DNA of 64,000 nucleotides from Dryocosmus kuriphilus (taxonomy: Eukaryota > Arthropoda > Insecta > Hymenoptera > Cynipidae): contig CM076190.1 in NCBI GenBank assembly GCA_038277395.1, positions 241,595,256-241,659,255 on the forward strand, in the 5' to 3' direction. Made by a program: the position numbers and the translations under genes. How positions within the stretch are numbered: position 1 is the first letter of the stretch; the number at the start of each line of letters is the position of its first letter. The notes under the pieces were generated by a model, which saw nothing but the letters and a program-made list of their open reading frames with translations, ran no database searches and was not told the origin of the DNA. Positions 55,143 to 64,000 of the stretch are shown here, piece by piece.

Positions 55143-55182
<40 letters not shown>
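55118..55182 (+). repeat. (TA)n microsatellite
   Basis: Two TA runs interrupted by 'ttttgtttg'; a short CA-rich run follows at 55,281-55,300. Confidence 0.9.
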
Positions 55183-55187
<5 letters not shown>

Positions 55188-55307
55188 TTGTTTGTTTTTA
55201 TATTATTAGTTTGTATAATTTGTTTGACAAATGTTTCCTTAAGCCTAGGATGGATGCAAAATTAATTACGTGTGCATACGCGCACACGCACACACACATA
55301 CAACGAT

Positions 55308-55700
55308 TGGAATGAACCTGAAGTTCATGGTCAAGGACATGTTCAAGGTCATATTTGAACGCAAAGTTTCCTGCTCCTTCCAAATCCGTAATAAAAAATG
55401 GGGCATCCCATTTAAAAAATTGAAAGGGGTTCCCATTTGAAAATACAAGTTTGAATTTGGAATGACCTTGAAGTTCATGGTCAAGAATATCGTCCAGGTC
55501 ATACTAGAACGTAAAATTTACTGCTCATTCCGAATCCGCAATATAAAATGGGGCTTTCCACTTTAAAAATGGAATTTGACTTTGATATGACCCTCAAGGT
55601 CAAACCGAGGTCGCCATTGAATAGCCAGGGAAAAATCCTAGAACTTCTGTATTTAATATTTTTCAAAAAAAATTCATTCCTGACGAGTTATTCGGGGCTT
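55308..55700 (-). repeat. Element A right TIR, outer part
   Basis: Inverted partner of 35,295-35,524 with an extra ~140-bp internal unit. It ends at 'gttattcggggctttcc', so the terminal ~20 bp (complement of CAGGGTGGCACAAAAG) is missing. Confidence 0.85.
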
Positions 55701-55703
55701 TCC

Positions 55704-55830
55704 ATGTAGAGGCTCTGCCCAAGCCTCGCCAGTTCCTCTCTTGTACTACTACTGAATAAACTTGCGTAAGTCAAGTGTTTGACCTGACGCTTAACACAAA
55801 ATATTATTAAAGAGAATTTTCGGCATAACA
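55704..55830 (+). repeat. Truncated 3' LTR of the provirus
   Basis: Matches the last ~127 bp of the LTR (from 'atgtagaggctctgcc' to CGGCATAACA). Its first ~50 bp were lost together with the element A terminus. Beyond it the same satellite phase resumes as after the solo LTR. Confidence 0.75.
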
Positions 55831-56023
55831 AAAGCTTCTTGGATTTTTTCATAGTTTTTATTAGAAAATTACAAAAATTTTATATAAAAAAACGAAAATT
55901 TATTATTTGAAAAAGCTATTTATAATTTTTTACAATTTTTCTCAAAATTACAAACTTCTACACAAAATTGTAGAAAATTTCGAATTTCTACAAAAATGAA
56001 TAAAAATTTCCGTTTTGAAAAAA
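55831..56023 (+). repeat. Satellite monomers between two LTR copies
   Basis: About 2.4 monomers. The right part is near-identical to 25,385-25,514, the flank of the 5' LTR. Confidence 0.85.
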
Positions 56024-56200
56024 TGTCAGGAAGCCAGAGTCCACTCCCCACGCTTAGGCTAACTGGGCTATATATGTAGAGGCTCTGTCAAAGCCTCGCC
56101 AGTTCTTCTCTTGTACTCTTACTGAATAAACGTGCGTAAGTCAAGTTTTTGACCTAACGCTTAACAAAAAATATTATTAAAGAGAATTTTCGGCATAACA
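56024..56200 (+). repeat. Solo LTR embedded in satellite
   Basis: 177 bp, TGTCAGGAAGCC to CGGCATAACA, with TATA-like 'ggctatatatg' and AATAAA. It sits at the same monomer position as the provirus 5' LTR. Confidence 0.8.
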
Positions 56201-59200
56201 AAAGCTTTCTTGATTTTTTCATGGTTTTTCTTAGAAAATTACAAAAATTTTATATAAAAAAACGAAAATTTGCGATTTTCAAATGCTATTTATACCTTTT
56301 CACAATTTTTCTCAAAATTACAAATTTCTACACAAAATTGTTGAAAATTTCGAACTTCTACAAAAAAGAATCCAAATTTCTGTTTTGCAAAAGGTTTCTG
56401 GATTTTTTCATAGTTTTTCTTAGAAAATTACAAATTTTTGTATCAAAAACGGTAATTTATGATTTGCAAAAGCCAGTAGTAGTTTTTCATAATTTTGATT
56501 AGGAAATAATAAATTTCTACACAAAATAGTAGAAAATTATTAATTCCCTCGAAATATAACGATTTGCGATTTGCAAAGGACATTTGTAATTTTAAAAATT
56601 TTTTCTTTAAAAGTTACAAGTTTCTACAGACAATGAAACAAAATTAAGGATTTGTACAAAAAAGACCGATTCCCGAATTGTAAACGCTAATTGTAGCTTC
56701 TAATATTTTTTCTTAGAAAGTTACAAAATTTAACAAAATTAGCAAAATTTACGATTTGCAAAAGCTAGTTGAAGTTTTTCATAGTATTTCCTAGAAAATT
56801 AACAAATTCTAAAAAAATGAGCAAATTTCCGTTTTGAAAAATTTAGTTATAGTTTTTGGTAGTTTTTATTAGAAAATAACAAATTCCTACACAAATTACT
56901 AAATTAAATACATAATTGTAGAAAATCATGAATTCCCACGAAAAATAACGAAAATTCGATATTCGCAGAGGTTGGTTGTAGTTTTTCAACTTCTTTCTTA
57001 AAAAATTAGGGAATTCAAAAAAAAATAAATATAATTTGTAATTTGCAAAAGCTATTATAGCTTTTCATAGTATTTTACAGAAATTTGCAAAATTCTATAA
57101 AAAAAAAAACGAAAATCTGAATTTAAAAAAAGAGAATTGTATTTTTTTATCATATTTCCTAGAGAGTTACAAATTTCTAAAGAAAATAACGAAAATTTGC
57201 GGTTTTTAAAAGTTAGTTGTTGTTTCTCATAATATTTAATGGAAGGTATAAAGATTTCTACCAAAAAGAACGAAAATGTACTATTTAAAGAAGCCAATTG
57301 TATTTTTTCATACTGTTTCCCAGAAAATTACAGAATTCTAATAGAAATAATGAATACTTGCATGTTGAAAATAAAATTGTAATATTTCGTACTATTTCCT
57401 AGAAACTTAGAAGTTTAAAAAAAATAACGAAAATTTACGATATGCGAAAACTTTTCGTAGTTTTTCAGAGTGTTTCCCAGAAAATATCCAATTTTTACAA
57501 AAATGACGAAAATTTACGGCTTGCAAAGGTTGGCTGAAATTTTTCATAGATTTTATCAGAAAATAACAAAATTCTACTCAAAATAAAAAATCTCAACAAA
57601 AAATTGTAGCAAATAATTTAATCGTACGAAAAATAACGAAACTTTGGGATTTGCAAAGGCTGCACGTAATTTTTGAGATTTTTTCTTAAAAAATTACAAA
57701 TTTCTATAGAAAATTGAAGAAAATTATGAATTTTTACAATTTTCGAAAACTAGTTGAATTTTTCAATGTCTTTCTTAAAAAATTACAGATTTCTAAAAAA
57801 AATAAAGAAAATTGCAATTTGCGAAAGCTATTGTTGTTTTTCATAGTATTTCCCACAAAATTACAAAAGTCTAAGAAAAAAAACGAAAATTTGAGTTTTG
57901 AAGAAGAGAATTGCGTTTTTTCATTATATTCCCTAGAAATTAACAAATTTCTAACTAGAATAAAGAAGATTAACGATTTGTAAAAGCCAGATGCAGTCTT
58001 TCATTGTTTATATTATAAAATAAAAAATTCCTGCGATTTGCAGAAGATAATTGTAGTTTATCATAGTATATCTAAAAAAGGATGACATTTGTAAGAAAAA
58101 TAATGAAACTTAATGATTTGCAGAAGCCAATTGTAGTTTTTCATAGTTTATATAAGAAAATAAGAAATTGCTGCACAGAATTGTATAGAATTATGAATTC
58201 GCACAAAAATAACGAAAATCTTCGATTTTTAGAAGCTAATTGTAGATTTTCAGAGTCCTTCTTAGAAAATTACAGAATTTTAAAAAACATTCCATTTTGC
58301 AAAATCCGCTTGTAGTTTTTCATAGTTTATAGTAGAAAATAACAACTTGTTACACAAAATAAAAAATTAAACACAAAATTGTAGAAGATTATGGATTCCC
58401 GCAAGAAAAATAACGAAAATTCGTGGTTCGCAAAGGCTAGATGAATTTTTTCAATGTCTTTCTTAAAAAATTACAGATTTCTAAAAAAAAATAAACAAAA
58501 TTGCAATTTTCGAAAGCTATTGTTGTTTTTTATAGTATTTCCCACAAAATTACAAAAGTCTAAAAAAAAGACGAAAATTTGAGTTTTGATGAAGAGAATT
58601 GCATTTTTTCATCATATTCCCTAGAAAGTAATAAATTTCAAACTAGAATAAAGCATATTACCGATTTGCAAAAGCTAGTTGCAGCCTTTCATAGTTTATA
58701 TTATAAAATGAGAAATTCTTACACAAAATAAAAAATTTGTACACAAGATTGTAGAAAATTATGAATTCGCACGAGAAATAACGAAAATTTGCGATTTGCA
58801 GAAGATAATTGTAGTTTATCATAGTATTTCTTAAAAATTATTATATTTGTAAGAAAAATAATGAAACTTAATGATTTGCAGAAGCCAATTGTAGCTTTTC
58901 ATATTTTGTATAAGAAAATAAGAAATTGCTACACAGAATTGTATAAAATTATGAATTCACACGAAAAATAACGAAAACCTTCGATTCGCAGACGCTAATT
59001 GTAGATTTTCATAGTCTTCCTTAGAAAATTATAGAATTTTAAAAAACATTCCATTTTGCAAAATCCGTTTGTAGTTTTTCATAGTTTATAGTAGAAAATA
59101 ACAACTTTTTACACAAAATAAAAATTTAAACACAAAATTGCAGAAGATTATGAATTCCCACGAAAACTAACAAAAAAATTCAAGGTTCGCAAAGGCTAGT

Positions 59201-62190
59201 TGAATTTTTTCAGCCTTTCTTCAAAAACTACAGATTGCTAAAAACAAAAATAAAGAAAATTTTCAATCTACAAAAGCTATTGTAGTTTTCCATGGTGTTT
59301 CCCAGAAAATTACGAAATTTTGAAAAAAATGAAGATTTGAATTTTGAAAAAGGGAATTGCATTTTTTCATTATATTTCCTAGAAAGTAACAAATTTCTAA
59401 CAAAAATAACGAAAATTGACTATTTGCAAAAGCCAATTGCAGTTTTTCATAGTTTATATTATAAAATAAGAAATTCCTACACAAAATAACAAATTTATAG
59501 GCAAAATTGTAGAAAATTATGAATTCCCAAGAAAAATAACGAAAATTTGCGATTTGCAAAATATAATTTTAGTTTTTCATAATCTTTCTTACAGAATACA
59601 GAAATCTAAAAAAAAAAAACAGCGAAAATTTGCAATTTGCAAAAACTGGTTGTAGTTTTTAATAGAAGTTTCCAGAAAATTACATAATTCTAAAAAAGAA
59701 AACGGAAATTTGCCTGTTGAAAAAGAGAATTGAATTTTTTAATAATATTTCCTGCAAAATTACAAATTTCTAAGAAAGATAACGAAATGTTATAATTTTC
59801 AAAAGTTAATTGTAAATTTTGAAAATATTTCCTAGAAAGTTTTAAATTTCTAACACACATAACGAAAATTCGCAGTTTATAAAGCTAATTGTAGTTTTTC
59901 ATAATTTATATTCTAAAATAAGAAATTCGTACACAAAATAACAAATTTATACACAAAATTGTAGAAGATTATAAATTCCCACGAAAAATAACGAAAATTC
60001 GAGTTTCGAAAAGGCTAATTAAATTTTTTCAAAGTCTTTCTCAGAAAATAAAAAATTTCCAAAAAAAATAAATAAATAAAATTTGCAATTTGCAAAAGCT
60101 ATTGTAGTTTTTCATATTATTTCCCAGAAAATTACAAAGTTCTGAAAAAAAATGAAGATTTTAATTTTGAAAGAAAGAATTGCATTTTTCCATTGTATTT
60201 CCCACAAAGTAAGAAATTTCTAACAAAAATAACGAAAGTTGGCAAAAGCGAATTGCAGTTTTTCGTATTTAATACTACAAAATAAGAAATTCCTACACAA
60301 AATAATAAATTTATACACAAAACTGTAGAAAATGATGAATTCCCACGGAAAATGACGAAAATTTGCGATTTGCAGAATCCAGTTTTAGTTTTTGATAGAT
60401 GTTTCTAGAAAATTACGGAATCATAAAAAAGCAAACGAAAATTTGCCTTTTGAAAAAGAGAATTCAATTTTTTCATAATATTTCCTAAAAAACTACAAAT
60501 TTCTAACAGAGATAACAGAATTATGTATTTTTCAAAAGTTAATTGTTAATTTTCATAATATTTCCTAGAAGGCTTCAAATTTCTAACACACATAACGAAA
60601 ATTTGCAGTTTATAACAGCTAATTGTAGTTTTCCATAGTTTATATTATAAAATAAGAAATTCCTACAGAAAATAACAATTTTACACACAAAATTGTATAA
60701 AATTATGAATTCCGATGAAAAATTAAGAAAATTAACGATTTGCAAAAGCCAATTGCAGTTTTTCATAGTTAATATTATAAAATAACAAATTCCTACTCAA
60801 AATAACAAATTTTCACACGAAATTGTAGAAAATTGTGTATTACCACGAAAAATAGCCAAAATTTGCGATTTTCAGAAGCCAATTTTAGTTTCTCATAGTC
60901 TTTATTAAAAAATACATAATTCTAAGAAAAACAGCGAAAATTAGCAATGTGCAAAAACTTATTGTACTTTTTAACAGAAGTTTCCAGAAAATTACAGAAT
61001 TGTAAAAAAGAAAACGAAAATTTGTGTTTTGAAAAAGAGAATTGAATTTTTTAATAATATTTTCTGCAAAATTACAAACATCTAACAAAGATAATGAAAT
61101 GAGAAATTCCTATACAAAATAACTTTCTACACAAAATTGTATAAATATATGAATTCGCACGAAAAATATCGAAAATTAACGATTTGCAAAAGCGAATTGC
61201 AGTTTTTCACAGTTTATATTCTAAAATAACAAATGCCTGCTCGAAATAACACATTTATACACATAATTGTAGAAAATTATAAATTCCCACGAAAAATAAC
61301 GAAAACTTGCGATTTGCAGAATATAATTTTAGTTTTTCATAGTCTTTCTTAAAAAATACAAAATTCTAAGAAAGTAGCGAAAATTTGCAATTTGAAGAAA
61401 CGGATTCTAGTTATTAACAGAAGTTTCCAGAAAATTTCAGAATTCCACAAATGAAAACGAAAATTTGTGTTTTGAAAAAGAGAAGTGAATTTTTTAATAA
61501 TGTTTCCTTCAAAATTACAAATTTCTAACAAAGATAACGAAATAAGAAATTCCTATACAGATTAACAAATTTATACCCAGAATTGTAAAAAGTTATGAAT
61601 TCCCACGAAAAGTAACGAAAATTAACGGTTTGCAAAGGCCAATTCCTGTTTTTCACAGTCTATATTATAAAATAACAAATTCCAACTCAAAATAACAAAT
61701 TTATACACAAAATTGTAGAAAATTATAAATTCCCACGAAAAATAACGAAAACTTGCGATTTGCAGAATATAATTTTAGTCTTTCATAGTCTTTCTTAAAA
61801 AATACAAAATTCTAAGAAAGTAGCGAAAATTTGCAATTTGAAGAAACTGATTCTAGTTATTAACAGAAGTTTCCAGAAAATTTCAGAATTCTATAAATGA
61901 AAACGAAAATTTGCTTTTTGAAGAAGAGAATTGAATTTTTTCATAATATTTCCTACAAAATTACAAATTTCTAACAAAGATAACGAAACTTTGTAATCTT
62001 CAAAAGTTAATTGTAAATTTTCATAATATTTCGTAGGATATGTCAAATTTCTAACAAGCATAACAAAATTTTGCGATTTATAAGAACTAATTGTAGTCTT
62101 TCAGTGTTTCTATTATAAAATGACAAATTCTTACACAAAATAACAAATTTATACACAAACTTGTAGAAAATTATGAATTCCCACGAAAAA
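56201..62190 (+). repeat. ~80-bp satellite array, right block
   Basis: Same monomer family as 6,540-20,480 but with a distinct longer unit. The phrase 'gaattcccacgaaaaataacgaaaa' (or close variants) recurs many times, and 61,284 and 61,730 start nearly identical stretches 446 bp apart (shared 'agaaagtagcgaaaatttgc'). A 448-bp step is also seen from ~59,520 to ~59,968. Predicted frames of 60-100 codons on both strands are repeat translation. Confidence 0.9.
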
Positions 62191-62515
62191 TACACTGTTA
62201 GAAATATCTTGAAAATTCAATCACCTTTTCAACTACAGAAGTAATTGAAATTTCATTTAATAAAGAATATGAACCAAAATTCATATAATGTATTAGAAAT
62301 TTCAATCCTGACGATTGCTCCTATGTGCGCAGTAGCCAAAGCGCAACTTTGCGCGGCTGCCCGACACAAGACGCCGTGAAATTTCTCGATCTCGCCTGTC
62401 GCCATCGATGTCGCAAACAAAATCGTTAAGCCGTGTCAGTCGCGTCAGTGGTGCATTTAAAGAAAAATAAATAAAGAGTCGCATCAGTATTGCATAGGAG
62501 AAAAAATAAATAAAG
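62191..62515 (+). other. Low-copy-looking sequence ending in a strong splice-donor match
   Basis: Begins where the satellite stops. A GC-richer section (62,310-62,450) precedes 'taaataaag|GTAAGTTCG' with the donor GT at 62,516, a consensus 5' splice site. It could be a non-coding first exon of a host gene running right. No supporting acceptor or coding exon is identified. Confidence 0.25.
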
Positions 62516-62876
62516 GTAAGTTCGTTTTCATATTACTAGATACGTATTATCTGTGCCGATTGACCTAGGATACCAAGATTCACCAAGATTTACTCTGTGT
62601 CAGCATTCTAGGGTTAACCTAAAAAGTAACATCATAGACAAGGGGACTAAAAGAAATAGAATTTTCAAATTTCTTGCAAAGATTACAAACAAACTTGTAA
62701 ATCTACTACTAACTGTAACACTTTTTTGTGACACTACACATCTCTTGTGATTTAGAAAAACACCATTAACCGCAATTCGGATAAGTTACCTCAATGCAGT
62801 TAGCGGTAGGCGACTCGAGGGACTTATCCGAATTGCAGTTAGTAGATGAGCAAGGGGGTTTCTAATCCAAGATCCC
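62516..62876. other. Spacer with a short inverted repeat
   Basis: A 65-codon frame at 62,553-62,750 has no motif. 'caattcggataagt' (62,770) is inverted as 'acttatccgaattg' (62,822), a stem with a ~38-bp loop. Confidence 0.4.
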
Positions 62877-63827
62877 TGTTACCGACAGTTACCGACATCG
62901 AGAGCTAAAGCGGTTCATGTCCGTGCTAAGCATCTAGAATGTTCGATGTGATGTCATTAATTATAGTGCGTAATGAAATTGGCGATAACTGATAAGAAAT
63001 TTGTTATTGAAAACATCAGATAAATGAGGTCGCAAGATTGGTGTATAATGTTGGAATGTTTAAACAATACATTTAAAGATAAGAGTAAAGATCGTTCGAC
63101 GTATGACCAATGTTTTATTATCTCATAGTCTTCTTATCTTAGCATAAACAATGGGTATCAAATTACATAAAATTCTGAGAAACTGCGTAAACAAGAGTAT
63201 CAGGTTACATGGAATTCTTGAGAGATGACGTCATACTACATATTTTCATACAAGTTCAAACAGGTATGGTGAGTCACTTCCGGTGATTAGAATGTTGACG
63301 CCTGATATCTCATAGTTTTCATATCTTAACATAAACAATGGGGATCAAATTACATAAAATTCTGAGAAATTGCGTAAACAAGAGTATCAGGTTACATGTG
63401 TGGAAACGTGATTTTGAGAGCCAGCGACCTAGATGTTTTCCAGATGTCTTCCTAGAACTCGGACCCCAACAGGCAGCCTTCTTGATGCTCGAAAAAAAAG
63501 CGATACTGTAATCTCGACGTTTTCCCAGACTCACGGAATTTTTGGAAAAACTGTAAACCCAGGGGGAGAACGTTCTCGCCCTCTCGGTCTTGGGACAGGC
63601 TTTTTTTTCAAGGGTCAAGAGGCAGTCGATTCCTGGCTACTAACGGTGATAGACCCACGGACTCTGTAATTTTCTCAGCCTCTTTCCCAAACTTCCATTA
63701 CTTCGCTAATTTCTTGTACGCGATAAGTTCGTCTTTAAATTTGCATCAATGATAATAAACTTTTAATTACATTTAATAACGGTGGTGAATCATTCCTTGA
63801 AATTTAAATTCACCTTACGACAAATCA
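62877..63827 (+). repeat. Candidate 5' LTR (~951 bp)
   Basis: Starts TGTTACCGACAGTTACCGAC and ends CGACAAATCA, followed by GAAGTGGGATACGC, which could be a primer-binding site. AATAAA is at 63,752. It contains two ~92-bp direct repeats (about 63,120-63,212 and 63,308-63,400, shared 'gcgtaaacaagagtatcagg'). No second LTR is in the window, so this is inference. Confidence 0.35.
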
Positions 63828-63944
63828 GAAGTGGGATACGCTTCCGCTCAAATATCGCGAGTGTGTGTGTGCTGGCAAAAGAAAAAAAGGATACTGTGTT
63901 CCAAAATCTGAACTGTGACATTGTGTAGTGCTAATCTCATAAAT

Positions 63945-64000
63945 ATGGGACGAAAAAGTCGGAGTGACGGTAGTGATCGAGGTCATCATGAAAGAGGAAG
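63945..64000 (+). CDS. Start of an open frame running off the window
   Basis: ATG in a reasonable context (aaatATGG). It begins MGRKSRSDGSDRGHHERG, a basic Arg/Ser/His/Gly-rich N-terminus. If the preceding block is an LTR, this is the start of its gag; otherwise it may be a host exon. Confidence 0.4.
   Translation, partial: MGRKSRSDGSDRGHHERG

Larger units (their letters stand above)
53004..55307. other. Unclassified insertion in the element A right TIR
   Basis: Starts TGTTACATATGATG at the TIR break and ends before 'ggaatgaacctgaagttcatgg', where the TIR resumes. A TATA-like 'gaatatataaaaag' (53,355) and TGGCGACAAGC (53,567) hint at an LTR plus primer-binding site (LTR ~53,004-53,566), but no second LTR or pol is visible. 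The 53,879-54,209 interval has open frames on both strands without motifs. Includes a SINE, a GC-richer stretch (54,843-55,080) and a (TA)n. I would not name it. Confidence 0.45.
35274..55700 (+). mobile_element. Element A: long-TIR DD41D mariner, split by three insertions
   Basis: Parts: left TIR (35,274-35,524 plus 44,081-44,320), body with transposase N-part (44,828-45,235), C-part (51,263-51,930), minisatellite (51,931-52,740), right TIR (52,740-53,003 plus ~55,308-55,700). Intervening are a BEL element, a Transib and an unclassified ~2.3-kb insert. The outermost ~20 bp of the right TIR are missing where it meets the LTR fragment at 55,704. TIRs are ~490 bp and contain ~140-bp tandem units ('gtcaaacttgtattttcaaatggg'). 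Confidence 0.8.

Noticed and set aside
55037..55315. Frames of 92 and 74 codons
   Set aside because: Largely (TA)n translation (YIYIYIYI).
63319..63618. 99-codon minus-strand frame
   Set aside because: No motif, overlaps the candidate LTR and its direct repeats; most likely chance.

Overview
The window looks like transposon- and satellite-packed heterochromatin of an arthropod, most likely an insect. It is AT-rich. It carries insect-type BEL/Pao and Ty3/errantivirus-like LTR elements, RTE-like and R1-like LINEs, Tc1/mariner (DD34D and DD41D), Merlin and Transib DNA transposons, and a tRNA-derived SINE. I see no bacterial features and no convincing intact single-copy host gene. The species cannot be fixed from the sequence alone.

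Layout, left to right. (1) 1-6,240 and about 5,050-24,360 form a large imperfect palindrome. A well-preserved inverted core (arms 2,937-4,632 and 5,054-6,237) is flanked on both sides, in opposite orientation, by the same three modules: an ~80-bp satellite, a short signal-peptide-like exon, and a degenerate GAATTC-rich repeat. The satellite is ~0.7 kb in the left arm but ~14 kb in the right arm (6,540-20,480), where it forms higher-order repeats of about 785-880 bp. The right-arm satellite was invaded by a 946-bp DD41D mariner (8,156-9,101) and a 4.2-kb Merlin-type element (14,477-18,652) that itself holds two smaller inverted-repeat elements and several minisatellites. (2) 24,404-24,814 is an unrecognised open frame next to a minisatellite. 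(3) 25,515-55,830 can be read as one decayed Ty3/errantivirus-like provirus sitting in the same satellite and stretched by nested insertions. An RTE-like LINE sits in its gag region. A long-TIR DD41D mariner ('element A', from 35,274) sits in its env region. Element A in turn received a BEL/Pao element (35,525-44,080, TSD GCATGT) and a Transib (45,236-51,257, TSD CGGCG). The Transib holds a patchwork of scrambled short fragments and an R1-like LINE. That LINE holds a DD34D mariner (about 47,563-48,858). (4) 55,831-62,190 is more satellite, with a ~446-bp higher-order period and a solo LTR captured in it. (5) 62,190-64,000 is lower-copy-looking sequence, with a candidate 5' LTR (62,877-63,827) and a reading frame starting at 63,945 and running off the window.

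Almost all coding regions are broken by stops, frameshifts or insertions. The best-kept frames are the BEL pol, the R1-like LINE ORF, the Transib C-terminal exon and the Merlin transposase. The main interest is structural: the giant palindrome with one-sided satellite expansion, Transib termini that look like V(D)J recombination signals, scrambled filler DNA built from nearby elements, minisatellites apparently seeded from transposon inner edges, and a very deep insertion nest that gives a relative chronology.
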